A DNA stretch of 64,000 nucleotides, from the NCBI RefSeq assembly GCF_032854445.1, contig NC_088298.1, positions 3,408,160 to 3,472,159 of the forward strand. The letters run 5' to 3'. The stretch's first letter is position 1. Each line of letters begins with the position of its first letter. The translations under genes and the position numbers were made by a program. Positions 1 to 13,559 of this stretch are shown here, in pieces. This stretch comes from Liolophura sinensis (taxonomy: Eukaryota; Mollusca; Polyplacophora; Chitonida; Chitonidae). The notes beneath the pieces are model-generated. The model worked only from the letters and a program-made list of their open reading frames with translations. It did not search any database and was not told the DNA's origin.

Positions 1-660
1 GTTTCATCTAAACGCGATGAACACTTTTTGGAGTGTAAAGGTTACTTGTGACAGATTGGCCAACAACCCCTAACGTCCCTCTCTGGTACCAAGCGGTAGT
101 TCACTTAAAACCGCAGCCAAGCCAGCAAGAACTAGCCTCTGAGTCGGCAGCCTCCCTCGTCAACCAGGCATCGGATGCAGCGTGCGAGAAGCACTTTTAA
201 CAGCCAAAGCATTTAAGTCCTACGAAGTGCAAACAGTGCCATTACAAAGCCATCATTTAGCCTAGGATCGGATGAAAGAGTAATCTAATACCACAGAGCG
301 GTGGCCGGTGAGTGCTGGTTGACAGCATTGTTCTCTTAATACCCTCTCTCATCACAGCGCAGATGATCAGAGCTGATCAGGGCTTAGCTTAGCCCACACC
401 TTACATATTTCCCTGTAATCGAGGCAGGCAGGTTGTTTGGCCGGAAGAAATGTTGTGAAAATCCAAGTGTAGTGCTTCTGGTTAGAAGTTATCGGTGACT
501 GACACTTTGCCTTGTAATTAAATACAGGAAATTTCACAATTAGGCTAGATAACAAACTCTTAACAAGCTGAAAGATTGCTTCACAAATTAAACTTGGCCA
601 TAGGAAGCTCAATGTTTAATCAGCCATGTCAAAGGAATTGGTCCTCATTGATTTGATTGG

Positions 661-868
661 AATTTTATGCTGTACTCAAGAATATGTCATTTATACGACG
701 GCGGTCAGCATTATGGTGGGATGAAGCTGGGAAGAGCCCGGGGGAAACCCCCAACCATCGGCAGACTGCTGGCAGGGCTTCCAACGTATGGCTGGAGAGG
801 AAGCCAGCATGACTTGGACTTGAACTCAGAGACCACATTGGTGAGAGGCTTCTGGGTCTGACTGCGTA
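661..868 (-). mobile_element. tRNA-derived SINE copy, head truncated
   Basis: Matches the family whose full copy is at 23222-23495: body with the ctcaagaatat, cagcattatggtggg and gcccgggggaaaccc blocks, in reverse orientation. The tRNA-like head is missing beyond about 868. Confidence 0.8.
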
Positions 869-1127
869 ATGCAGACCACGGTCTTCACTGAAAACTGTTG
901 ACTACTTGTATGCATGATTCCATCCTAAATTTGTACTTAATACAATTTCTTGCGTTTTGGTGATTTGTATCAAACGTTGTTTTTGGGACTTGACCTTTTG
1001 ATTATTGACTAGGTCCGTGTTGGTTGATGGCTGTGTACATGAATGTCTGTCACAGCACATAGACTCACTTCGTTTAATACGGTGGAAGAGCTGAGATAAA
1101 AAGAAGTAACACAATGCACCTTTGTTG

Positions 1128-1342
1128 AAGTGATTGACGCCTTGCTGTGACTGAATGATACCTTGTGAAACACACTGGGGCCTTGTTAAAGAGATTGAAG
1201 CCTGATTAGAGTGATTGAAGCCTTGTCAAAGCGATTGAAGTCTTGCACGGGTGACTGAAGCCTTGTGAAAGTGATAAAACCTTGATTAAGTGATTGAAGC
1301 CTTGTAAAATTGATTGAAGCCTTGCTGGAGTGATTGAAAGGT
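1128..1342. repeat. Degenerate ~21-bp tandem repeat
   Basis: About ten diverged copies of a unit close to gtgattgaagccttgtaaaa. Confidence 0.85.
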
Positions 1343-1930
1343 ATTTGATTCAGTGTTTATACAAGTTTAGACAAATTAAAAAAAGTTTTGAACCTTTTTT
1401 CAGCAGAGATATGTCCAAAATATCAGAAAGCACTGCTTTCTAAGAATGAGTTGAATGTACAATGTGCCAGCAGGATAAGGAAATAAGGTGTGTAGAAAAG
1501 TACATGTACCTCAATTTAAAGTGTGCTTTGTTTAAAAACAAAATCCACTAAAATGACAAATGGTCAGAATTATGGCTGGAAGGAAACTTCCAAACTACAA
1601 TAATGAGCTTGAAACGGACACATGTTGTATGTTAATGTTCTAGGTGTATCTCACAAAGATAAAAATGATAGTTCACCGATATACATGGAAAAGAAACGGT
1701 TTCATCAAAATCTGCTGAAATTTCTTCTTCCAGGTACCCCCACCCATCTGCCCCATAATCAGAAAAACAATTAGTTGGGTAAAGATTAGATACTTTGAAA
1801 ATACTGCTTTGCATTAAATCAGCTGAAATTTCTTCTACTGCCTGTCCCCCATTCCCCCCCCCCCCCCCCACTCCATCCCCATTGGTAAAATAATTAGTTT
1901 TGGCCATTTTGATCAGACTAGATATTTTGT

Positions 1931-2022
1931 AAATACTGATTTTAAGGGGTACATACTGATTTTAAGGGGTAAATACTGATTTTAAGGGGTACATACTAAT
2001 TTTAGGGGGTAAATACTGATTT
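1931..2022. repeat. 20-bp tandem repeat, ~4.5 copies
   Basis: Near-perfect copies of tactgattttaaggggtaaa with a/c variation. Confidence 0.9.
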
Positions 2023-2811
2023 CCCTTAAAACCAGCAGAACGTTCTCATCCCTGGATATACATGTAATAAACCACGGTCAAGACTGACATCTGGCCAAGA
2101 CAAATCGCAAAGATCGCCAGCAGAAATTGTGGTGATCATGACTGATCATGCTAATGCTTATAAGCTTCAAAAGAAGAAACACAAAAGGCAATGTTAATTG
2201 AAATGCAACTCTTTCGACCTTAAATGATTCGATCATGTTTGCAAAAGGGTGGTAATTAAAGGTATATACCCGTTTAATAAATGTTTGATTGGTGTTTTAC
2301 ACAGTTCTCAAAAAAACTGGCACTTCTATGCTAGTAGTCAGTTTTACATTTTACCAGGTAGCTGACAAACCTCCTAAATTAAGGCCAGAACTAAAGCACT
2401 TGGGGATGGATTCGAATACACGACTTCATTGGTCAGAGTTGGCCTGGCAGTAACAGTCCCCGCTAATATGTAAATCAATATGAGCATGACGAACACCAAA
2501 TAAACATCTGTGCATGAAACACGAAGCTGCAGGCAGATGCTTTTGTTGTAATGGCCTCTGCCAAAGAGAAAATGGCTAGAACAGTCATCCTGGCTGACAA
2601 TGAATGGCAAACTCTCGCCCCCACATTCCTTGCGTGACTTTTTCCGGAGTGATTCAATTCCTCTCTGATATGTATATATAAAAAGTCATTTTTAAAAACT
2701 GGGCAACAACAGCTATTTGTATTATTATTAGCATTTTATAAGCAAGGCAGTTGGCTGCATTTTTATCAGGTTTCGCAGCTGACATTTAAAGGTAAATGAA
2801 CTCATTCTCCA

Positions 2812-2920
2812 GTATATCCCCGCACCCTTGTTGGAAGACGTCCGTCAGAATCAAGCCAACTGCCCTGATGCCATGCAATACGTCACCGAGCTATTATGTG
2901 CAGCTGTACCTTGCTGAAAC
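2812..2920 (+). CDS. Possible terminal exon fragment, plus strand (speculative)
   Basis: After a cttctccag-like context (aactcattctccag) there is an open stretch reading YIPAPLLEDVRQNQANC then PDAMQYVTELLCAAVPC and a TGA. An AATAAA motif follows at about 2982. The codon pattern looks coding and the layout resembles a last exon plus short 3' UTR. I recognise no family and see no upstream partner exon, so this could be chance or a gene relic. Confidence 0.2.
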
Positions 2921-3872
2921 CTACGTCAGCACTCTGTCCAATCACTGAAATTGTGGTTATCTATTTTGTTACATTGTCCCAAAAATAAAGGAACACACAT
3001 TTCCGAATAGATTCTTTCCGAATTAAGACTTGAATTTTACCCACTTCCAGACCTTTCAGTGATACAATGAAATGAATCCAGGTAAAGGTCACAAATGACT
3101 GTATGTTTCCTTGACAAATATCACTGCACTTTCTACATCAACTATCTTAATATTGCTTCTGTATGGTTTAAATCAAGATAAACCAACATCTCTACACTGT
3201 TTGAGAACTGTAATAAATCCAGGTAGCATAACTAAAGAAATTAATGAAATTAACACACATATATGTTGGTCTTTTTCATCTAATTATTTCATTCATCTCG
3301 TTATTAAAATGTAAGTACTGTATAAAACACCAATCAAATAAATAAACAAATAAAACTGTACTTATTAATTCGGTTATTAATTAAAGGTGATGCACAAATC
3401 CTACCTAAGCATACATGTGCGCATCATATACTGGAGATCTATTCCGTTTTGTGTTTCACTCAGGTTTAATAATAACTGGTCAATCCAAAATGGTATCACA
3501 AATCCCAATATAACGCGAAATCTGGGCATGTAACTTGACATCTTACTGCTTTCTTACACCATAATGCTGAGAATGGCACACAATACAAAAGTACACTGGT
3601 CAAAGCCTGCATGTACCCAACAAACACAGGTTAGTTCCCCATTTCTACAAGTCATTATTCATGTCACAGTGCCAGTGGTCTATCCCTAAATCCAGTTAAA
3701 GGCAGGGTATATAGAGGAGAGGCGCTGGCATTTCCTTAATGAATCCTGAAATATGGTCACTGCATTTAAAGCCTTGGCTCTGTCCACTGACCTTTAGACC
3801 ATACAGAGTCCAGGATACTAGCACATCCATGTAGTCATGTGGGCATCTGGGGGTACCTGGAGCTAATTGCCT

Positions 3873-3873
<1 letters not shown>

Positions 3874-3909
<36 letters not shown>

Positions 3910-3921
3910 CTCTCTCTCTCT
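3874..3921. repeat. (CT)n microsatellite
   Basis: About 24 dinucleotide units with one interruption (cgct). Confidence 0.95.
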
Positions 3922-4177
3922 GGCTTGCTAACCACATGAGTTGTCAAGACATGGAATCCATATCTCTTGGTTCTGACACTTCCTGATTGCACTAACACCT
4001 ACCTGTCATTTCCTCTTATTGTTGTAAAGTCTACCACGAGGCATATATGCCCTACTTCCTCAATTTTTACAGACAAACGCCAATTTAAGGCTAAAGTTAG
4101 CCCTGAGAAGATACAAGAGAAGATGGACTTTTGACAATGAAACAGAATTAACTGCATCTTTTAGCTCACATGGGATT

Positions 4178-4346
4178 TTATATTACAGCTTAATTAAAGT
4201 CACTTTGGCAATACTGCAGCGTTATGGTGGCATTTTGTGTTAATTCTGATGACATGGATACAATTATATTACAGCTTAATTAAAGTCACTTTGGCAATAC
4301 TGCAGCGTTATGGTGGCATTTTGTGTTAATTCTGATGACATGGATA
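4178..4346. repeat. 86-bp direct tandem duplication
   Basis: Two essentially identical copies, the second starting at 4264, each containing acagcttaattaaagtcact and ending gacatggata. Confidence 0.95.
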
Positions 4347-4635
4347 CTAGCAGTAGCAATTCAATGAGGGCTGGGCCCCCATTGAGCTGGCTCAGGCTGC
4401 TAAAGCTGCTCTTTCCCTCACCACTAAGGTAACAGGTTCAAATCCAGCTCCAAGTGGTTTGTCACATACCTGCTGCAGGGTGCTGATTGATCACTCTACA
4501 TACTCTGGTTTACTTCTACATACTCTGGTTTACTTCACTTACAATACACATTTCATGCTAAATTCATGAAGAAATACCAAATACAGCCTTGATATTTAAA
4601 AAAAAAAGCAGTATAATTAGTCCAAAGTTTTAAAA

Positions 4636-4835
4636 TACATGTGCACACTGCCAGGAGAAATACATCTGCACACTACCAGGAGAAATACATGCACACACTA
4701 CCAGGAGAAATACATGTACACACTACCAGGAGAAATACATGTACACACTACCAGGAGAAATACATGTACACACTACCAGGAGAAATACATGTACACACTA
4801 TCACGAGAAATACATGTACACACTACCACGAGATA
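4636..4835. repeat. 25-bp tandem repeat, ~8 copies
   Basis: Unit ccaggagaaatacatgtaca plus cacta. Small variants at both ends; it gives artefactual repeat-peptide ORFs. Confidence 0.95.
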
Positions 4836-5240
4836 AACATTTTACTCCCCTCAGCATAAATGTGCAAAAAGAGCATTAGAACGTAACATGGATTAAAATG
4901 TGAAAATATTACATTTCAGTTACAGCTATTGAAGTTACAGTTTTTTAAATGAATTATTTGGTTAAAAAAAACATATCAATAACCTGAGAGAGTTCAGTCT
5001 TTAACCAAGTCAAAATTAAAATTTTCCTTTCGTTCACCTCAAATTTTCAACCTTCGCAAATCATGTGAAATAGGCCAATGATTGGTCAATAAACAGTAAA
5101 AAATGACATCAGTTACTACAAACAGTGAGGATGTGCTGTTTGCATGCTAGCTTGCTGTTGCATATTTAAAGACTGCTTTTCATTATACATTGATGGCCTA
5201 AAACTCTTGAGGAGTCCAATGGGGGAAAAATGCTAAGGTG

Positions 5241-5271
<31 letters not shown>

Positions 5272-7279
5272 AATGCCATCAGACTCTAAAATTATGGCTT
5301 ATTTTTAAATCGGCAAAGCCATTACCGCTTCTTTAAAAGGTCAAAGTCACATATTAAGAACTATCCCGCTAAATGGCAAACCTTTCAATCGAAATCAACA
5401 TGTCAGAGAGTTTCCATGAAACACCTCTGGTCATGTGACAGGAGGAGAGGAAAGGACATTCTGAGAACAGCAGATAAAAGACAATGATGACACCCTCAGG
5501 ATGGGGGCGAGTCGAACTGTAAACCAACAACCAATCAACGATCAGATCTGCCAACACAGATGAAGATCAACTGAGGCCTCTCCAAGCCTAAGTATTTTAT
5601 TCATGGAAGGAAAAAAACGTATTGCTCTTTAAACAAGGATCATGCCATTCTCATATGGTTGTATGTACCGCTATGCTTCCACATCCATCCACCCCCACCC
5701 TTTCATTCATAATTTGACAGCTTATATTATCCCAGGGCTACTGATATCTGGACCCAGCAGAGACGGCAGCTAACTACTGATAGATGTTTTATAATTTAGG
5801 TTTAATAGTTAAACCTACCAATGTGAAGTAAGCAACAGTAGAAATGCTCCTGACAACTAATAGAAAAAGCAGTAGTTTCAGAAAATTGATAAGTAGAAGG
5901 TAGTTCAGTGGTTAAAGGATTCTTGAAAAACGAAACAAAAAAAACTCTAAAGAAAAGATTATGGTTTACAGTGAAATGAAGAAAGTTATGACACCCAAGA
6001 AAATCAACATCTCTGAGTCATGTTCTCTATATCTTGATTACCCTTCTGTTTTATGCTTATTTTCAGTCAATGAACGGTAAAGATGTCAACGATAAACTTG
6101 AGGGATAAGCTGGATCAGTTTAGAGGAACTGTGAACAAACTGTGAACTCTGACTCCCTGAGAGTTGTTGTGCTGACAGCTGAAGACCAGTTACTTTCCAT
6201 ACTGACCACTCTAGTTTGAAGCAATTTTTATTCCTCAATAAAAAAAAAACTTAGCAGCTTTTATCTATCCTTAAGACACATCCTAAAGGGCATGTTAAAA
6301 AATAAAAACCAGACGCTCAAGTATCCTGTAAATGTGCTTGCTTGAGGGTAAAGATTATTTTAATTGTAACTTAAAGAATTCACAAGGTAACTCGCAGGGG
6401 GAATATCAATGTGCTTGTCTAACCACTGACCATATCAGTAACTCTCCCATACCCATGTCCCAGTTTCCCACAATCCCCTCGCCTCTTAAGCATATCCCAT
6501 AATTCCACAGTTCTCTGTGAACTACTGACTGGAGACTCCGTAATTTAGACAAGACAGACTTCAGCAGTCAGTACCCTACTGGAAACCCCTGATCAATTCA
6601 AATCACATAACTCGCTTCAAACTACTTTTTGGTTGAAAGTTGCATGAAGAAAAGCTACCAGGAGCCTGGGTAAATTCTTACGACATCCGAGTCTGGATTT
6701 CTTCAGATATCAGCACAGGTAACAATAACCTAAACTATATCCCGGAAGAAATAACACGACCCACAACAGACAGAGAAAAGGACATTTCCTCTATACACTA
6801 GACTTCTGCGATGTTTTTTCATTCCCTAAATAAGGGGCTTCTGTCTACATTGCGTAAAAAGTCCTTATGATTGCAGGATAGGGCTGATGAAAATGTACAT
6901 CTCTCACAAACTCTTGTCATGTACATGCACAGTTTTCAGTCAAAGGCTTTTCATTTATTGTTTTTTTTTGGTAAGCAATTTTAAGAAAAAGAACTTGGTC
7001 AGATACAGGCTTAATTTATGAAACATCTAGCCTGGTTAGTTAAAAAAAGAAAAAAAAAGAAAACGTAAATTAAAATTACTACTGTACTTCTTCAACCTCT
7101 TCGCATGTTCGCAAACTGTCTATTCAAGCATATTCTGTGTTGACTAATAAAATTATGCTTTTTGTGAAGCTACAAGATAAAAAGCTCTGTTGTAAGCTCT
7201 AAATCCTATCTTCTGGGTAGTTGATTTCTGGGTGAACCTGACAATGTATCTTTAAAGCCTAGAGCTCCGAAGATACACA

Positions 7280-7502
7280 ATGATATACCACAATTCCTCA
7301 ACCTTTTTGTATTTGAAAGAGCAACTTTCGGCGCAATTTATGCACATTTTTTTTATTTGATTTTGGATACATTGGTTGGATTGGCCAATTTCAGGGTTTC
7401 ACAAATAGTATAATTTTATCAGTCTGAGTAGAAAAATGCCTTCAGAATAAGCTTGAATAAACACCTTGGAAATATGCGAAAATGTTGAAGAATTACAGTA
7501 CG
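7280..7502 (-). mobile_element. MITE, shared-TIR family A
   Basis: ~220-bp element with ends resembling attcctcaacctttt and its complement, and internal blocks gcaatttatgcaca, ggattggccaatttcaggg and acaaatagtataatt. It is the reverse of the copy at 12150-12350. Related sequence also at 7080-7160. Confidence 0.75.
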
Positions 7503-8154
7503 TGTATTTGTTACTTTCAAGGAAAAAAGAATACGGCGATAAGTCTTATATAAAACTACCTTAACTGATGACTTCTGTCTTCTGGGAGAGAACTCAAATT
7601 GTCATGAAATATTCCTGATAACAGAGTTCATCCACTTCAGCTGAATAATTCTGACTTCTGTCGACAAGCTTCTCCGAAATTAATCTTGCTGTTGTCATCA
7701 AAAACCAGACCACACAGGAGAGTAATGTTTTCTGTTGTTTCATGTAGTCTTGAACATCAATGTTCATGTATAAACAGAACTTGTAGTTGTTCCAAATGGG
7801 AAGAAAAAAACACTACGCAGATTCTCCAAACTCTCCTGATGATGCGAAATAAAGTGCCGAAACACTGACTCAAAATGAGTCTTTTTGTTTTTCGGAGTTA
7901 CACTACTCGTGTATCTCCAAACTCAGGCTTCGAACATGTCAATCTGTGATCAACAAAAATCAAGGCTTGGACAACACTGCCTTTTTCTTTAAATGCATTA
8001 TCTGTTTAAGTTAAGAGGTACAGTTTTTCATTCCCAGTGTCCAAGTTATTTTAAGACTGCCTTTTTCTTAATGACCTTAAGACTATACAGATTTAAAATC
8101 TCTATCTTTCTGATAGGAGCGAATCAAGGAAAGGACAAAAAAAATCACTGCTGA

Positions 8155-8965
8155 TTCCCTCAGAATATTCAGAGATTTACACTCCCGTTCTAAAGCCGAT
8201 CCTCTCTGAATATTCAGAGGTTTACACTCCCGTTCTAATGCCAAACCTCTCTGAATATTCAGAGGTTTACACTCCCATTCTAATGCCGATCCTCTCGGAA
8301 TATTCAGAGGTTTACACTCCCGTCCTAATGCCGAACCTCTCTAAATATTCAGAGGTTTACACTCCCGTTCTAATGCCGATCCTCTCTGAATATTCAGAGG
8401 TTTACACTCCTGTTCTAATGCCAAACCTCTCTGAATATTCAGAGGTTTACAACCCTGTTCTAATGCCGAACCTCTCTGAATATTCAGAGGTTTACACTCC
8501 CGTTCTAATGCTGAACCTATCTGAATATTCAGAGGCTTACACTCCCGTTCTAATGCTGAACCTCTCTGAATATTCAGAGGTTTACACTCCTGTTCTAATG
8601 CCAAACCATACAGATTCTCTCTGAATATTCAGAGGTTACACTTCTATTCTAATGCTAATCCATACAGATTCTCTCTCAATATTCCAAGGTTTACACTCCC
8701 GTTCTAATGCCAATCCTCTCTGAATATTCCGAGGTTTACACTCCTGTTCTAATGCCAATCCTCTCTGAATATTCAGAGGTTTACACTCCTGTTCTAATGC
8801 CAATCAACACAGATTCTCTCTGAATATTAGAGGTTACACTATATTCTAATGCTAATCCATACAGATTCTCTCTCAATATTCCGAGGTTTACACTCCCGTT
8901 CAAATGCCAATCCTCTCTGAATATTCAGAGGTTTACACTCCTGTTCTAATGCCAATCCATACAGG
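8155..8965. repeat. 45-bp minisatellite containing a 16-bp palindrome
   Basis: About 17 copies of a 45-bp unit: ctctctgaatattcagagg, tttacactcccgttctaat, gccaatc. Each unit holds the perfect palindrome CTCTGAATATTCAGAG. Some copies carry a catacagattctctc extension. Since 45 is divisible by 3 the array is open on both strands (128 and 87 codons), an artefact of periodicity. Confidence 0.95.
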
Positions 8966-11900
8966 TGTTTACTTGTATAAACATTGCTACAATCATCATC
9001 CACAATCTGCGCACAATGCAGGGTCAGTGCAAATCTGGGTTAAGCGTTGCACAATACGACTTCAGTTCAACACAGAGAATATAAGCCAGTACAGGGAATC
9101 GTTGCTTAGAATCCCACTCAGTTTACAAAAGAACTCCCAATTTAGCACAGAATAATGTTCATGCATCACAAATCATCCTTATAGCATGATCACAGTTATT
9201 AACCATACATGATAAGATTGAGCGTGAATACAAACCCAAGTCCAGCAGCAGTTTTCCCATCCATGGCAATTGGCAGATATAACAAAGTCAATCAAAACAG
9301 CTGTCCAGATCACAGAAAAGTCAAATCAACCATAACACATATTCTCCTTCTTCCCTGGACACTCACACGATTCAATGGTTGTGGTGTGGCATATATTCCT
9401 CGATGTCCCGTATACATCAACAGGAATTTTGTCAATCAAATGTCTGATTCCCAAAGATATGCTGTCCACTGTCGTTTCTGCCAACCACATTTACAATGAC
9501 AGCTGGCCTGTTCCACCTCACAGCAAATCATCTACACACCAGCAAACCGAACCACTATGTATCCCAATTATGACATAGTCTGTGGTTTTCAATTTATGGG
9601 AGAGAAAAAGGAGCTAACGATAAATTACTCAAAGAAACTGATTTAACCAGGTTTACAGTCTTATCCACATATATACACACATGCTTAACACTGGGGTCGA
9701 CGCTTCTGGGCTGTTAAAAATCACACGTTGCAGCAAATGACGAGACTTAAAACTGGTTTTCCAGACAGTGGATGCTGTTCTGTCATGGACAGAAGGCAAA
9801 GGTTGTTCTTCTCACAGCCGAGTTTTCAGCGTGCAAACACGTAGGAGACATGTTTCACACCTTCTGTTTAATACTCCACTACATCTCCAAGCATTCTTGT
9901 CCAACATTCAGGAAGCAATGCTCCTCTTTTTGACGCGGAATTTTTTCTGCGAGCACATTAGATTCAACACCTCAAACCCTCCGATCTTCTACACATACTA
10001 CAGCATGTCATTCTGTGTCCATGCAAACACCTGCTGACTGGTACTTAAAAGGCCACATTTTGCTGGTATAGCCCTTAAATATACCTGCAAACCTTGATGG
10101 CGACAAACCCACTTTGGTTGTTGCTTTCAAAAGCATCCCTGTTTATCCCTCACTGGACAATTCCTTCTCATTGGCCAGGCAAAAATAAGAGACCTCCCCC
10201 CTAGGGGCCCTAGACTGAGATGTGTCTTTCGTGGGATGCCTAGGCTGGTAGCCACGCACATGTATCCATGATGCTTATCAGAGCGGCGATACTACAGTCA
10301 AACCCCCTGTGGACAGGCGGAAATTGCACCTAGCCTGTGCCCTCCTGCCTGTAGCTCGAAGCTGCCACGTAAGGCCAAACCACAACCTCTGCCACACTCA
10401 GACCATGTAGTTATAATGCAACACCTCTAATGGAAGCACTGAAGGCTCAGTGCAATTCCCTGCGGTCCGCTGGCACTGCGCATCACTGATAAGGACGCCG
10501 CGCTAACTGGCTGGCTCAGGCTGGAGAAGACCCGCCACGAGTCTCTCGACGTGAATATCTGGGGAGATCCAGACAATCTTGTTGATAGTAAAGCGGAAAT
10601 GTCAACATACGCGGTAATCCGTGGGCTTATACACAGCCCTACCCCTCCCAGTTACACACGTACCACCAACTCCATCATAACCACACAGTAATACAGTACA
10701 GTGCAAGCTCTACTTTGAGGATATTTGAGAAAGGTACTGTAACACAGAAGAATGGTTTCATGGAAATTGAAGAAAGATTTACTCAGCAAATTTTTCATTT
10801 TTGAGATATTTTTCTATCTCCAAATAATATCTCTATATTTTGAATATTTTCTGTAAATGATTGAAAATGATCGCTTAGTGATGAACAAACTAGGAACATG
10901 GGTCCAGCTCAGCAGCTTCCCAATACCTGATTCCCCCTATAAATAAGGTTGTTTTGACAGCTTTCACTGTTGATGTCGCCACTGCAGGCTACTTGATGTA
11001 GTCATCCACACTGACCAATGGAGCCTCACCAGTCTGGAGCCCTGAGTCTTCTCTTTATGCTTCGACAAGAAGGCTGAGAAGCTTTTGTGTAGTTTTATAT
11101 GTTAGGCCAAATCATAGGCTGTACAAAAACCAAGCGTTTGATCTATCCTTCAACACATTAGACCGGTGTAAAATATAATTGGGAAATCTCACATCCTTGT
11201 TCTCCATACAGTTGTCACGCAAGAAAGCAAAGGCGAAAAACGACTAGAAAATTTTCCAGGGAGGATTCAATCTTCAATTGGACAAGCTCATCGGTTTCAT
11301 GAAGAAATCTATCATTTAATTTGATCACCACATCTGAATTCCTGCTTTTACCCCTCATTCAACAATTCATTCAATAACTAAAGAAAAAAATATAAAGGTC
11401 GCTAAAAGATTTAGTCTGTCAAGGCCTCAAGATGGCTGTTTTACTTTAAAACACCACAACATTTATTTGATGACAATTTTGCCATTATTGTATTTTTTCT
11501 TTTTGACCTAACCCCAGTTCCATCTGTTATCATTTGAGGTGCAAAACCATTTTTAAGCAACATTTTAAGAGTTAATTTCTCTGAGGTGTTTTAACCAGGC
11601 TTATAGTCAGATGTAAGACCTGACATCACAACATTACACATAAGTAAGATGATTATATTCTTTGGACATAATCAGAAAACAGTTGGGCGTTATTGATACA
11701 ACACAGCAGTCCCCGATATAATGGGACAATCACTGGATGACTACATGGACACAGAGGTTCAAATAACCACCATATCATTTGCCAAGTAATTGCAAATCAA
11801 TGACTCCGATAGAAATAACACGCAAGTCGGAAATTTCATTCTTGGGATGCTGATAGCAGTTTGATAGCTTGTCTCCAAATTTGTTCTGGCATCACTGGCT

Positions 11901-12149
11901 GATAGCCATGGGAGAAATGAGAAGCCTTAGCAAACCAAACTGTGTCTGAGAACAGAAGCAAATGCAGCCCTGCAAATTCTCAAAGTCCTTTTTTTCTGAT
12001 TTTTAAAGCTAAAAGAACTTTAAAAAGACGCTAAAAAAATGTCTTCATCTATCAGTAATTACAAAACAGAGAATTATTCCATGTTTCACTGTTAAACGCA
12101 CTGCCGAAAATAAATTCAAAAGATGATTGTTTTAATTAGAATCTTATTT

Positions 12150-12350
12150 GTGCAAGGTGTTTTTCCAAGCATATCCTGAAGACATTATTCTTTGTAGGCT
12201 GTTAAAATTATACTTTTTGTGACGCCCTGAAATTGGCCAATCCAACCAATGTAGTTCTATCTCCACAATCAAATTAAAAATGTGCATAAACAGCACTGAC
12301 GGTTGGTCTTTCATATGGGAAAAGCTTTGGGAATTAGGAGTAATTTTACC
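12150..12350 (+). mobile_element. MITE, shared-TIR family A
   Basis: Blocks gcaaggtgttt, agcatatcctgaagacatta, ttatactttttgtga, gaaattggccaatccaacca and a caaccttt-type inverted end. The 5' end is eroded. Confidence 0.75.
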
Positions 12351-12522
12351 ATTTTTTAAGACAGAATACAGTCCTCGTTAGAAAGTATGAGAAATACATC
12401 TGATATCTGTGTGTTTCATTTACAACATTTATTTGCATATTTTTCATATGCTAACTGCTTTACAGGGTACTCCATGTCCATTTCACACAACTTAGGCAAA
12501 GAGGCTTAACATTATATACTGT

Positions 12523-12705
12523 AACTCTTCAAACTTTTTCAATTTTTGCAAAGTGTTTATTCGAGCATATTTTGAAGACATTATTCTGCGTAGCCTGATA
12601 AAATTATACCATTCGTGAAGCCCTGAAATTGGTCAACCCAATCAAAATCAAAAATGTGCACTGAAAATTGGTCTCTCATATGCGAAAAGGTTGAGGAATT
12701 AGTGC
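12523..12705 (+). mobile_element. MITE, shared-TIR family A
   Basis: Starts tactgtaactcttcaaac and ends gcgaaaaggttgaggaatta, giving inverted termini of about 20 bp. Internal blocks match the neighbouring copy at 12150. Confidence 0.8.
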
Positions 12706-13559
12706 TTTAGTATTTTACACATATTTTCCATCACTAGTCAGGAACACTTGGAAATGACCAGATGAGCTATCAACCTCCCCTAAGCCCACCCCACCGGCCA
12801 CCCCTCTCCCATGCAGGCTCTTCTCCACCCAAAGGTGTTTTGACAGTTATCACTGTTGGCATTATGACTTCAAGCTCCTTAACTTCCGGACTGACCCCTG
12901 GGGCCTTAGGAAAACTAGTTTAAAACCATTTTTCCACCCCAAAAAGAAAGATGAGGAGCTTTCTTTCTTGTGCGTTTATATGTTAAACTAATTTAACCCA
13001 CAACCTAAACTCTGTATTGAGAAATAAAACAACCCAAGCCTTCCATGTATCCCTCTAAGGGAGATTCAAAGTTAAAATTAAGCCATAAGCTGAGTGTTAA
13101 TGAGTTGATACTATGGTTATCAGCAAACAGCAAACGAAAGATCCCCGGGCAATGACAGCCACTGTGGCTGCGATGAACCAATCAAACGGCATGATTTATT
13201 GATTTGCCACAAGGATGCGCGGTGCTTAACGATCTGCCATAGCTACAGGACAGCTCCCCCCCCCCCCCCCCCCCCGGCCAGAGTTAGACGTAAAAAATAT
13301 AAAAATCCCTCCTGTACATGTTACAGCAGGAAGTAAGACTAGAGTAAGGCTTACAAGAAATCCAACATTTCGCAATTTAGGTGAATGTCTTAAATGGCTC
13401 CCAGAAGAGTAAATGTGACTATTTTTTATTATGATATCAGAATAGTGGGTGTCACTTATAAAGCTGTTTTGGTTATATAAGATAATCTTAGATGAATTTT
13501 ATGAAATGGCAACCATAAATCTTTTCTGCTTTAATCCAATAATGCCCGGAATCTAAAAA

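Larger units (their letters stand above)
1..8154. other. No recognised gene; repeats and low-complexity sequence
   Basis: AT-rich sequence downstream (in Trio orientation) of the last recognised exon. It holds a truncated SINE, 20-25-bp tandem arrays, a (CT)n tract, an 86-bp direct duplication, a poly-A run at 5240-5266 and a MITE at 7280-7502. Short open frames here lack exon-like splice structure and known similarity, apart from a weak plus-strand candidate at 2812-2920. It may be intron, 3' flank or intergenic. Confidence 0.5.

Noticed and set aside
4639-4859. Two overlapping plus-strand repeat-peptide frames
   Set aside because: Translation of the 25-bp tandem repeat in different frames.
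8238-8624. 128-codon repetitive open frame on the plus strand and its minus-strand partner
   Set aside because: Both are produced by the 45-bp minisatellite (multiple of 3); they have no splice context, and being open on both strands marks them as artefacts.
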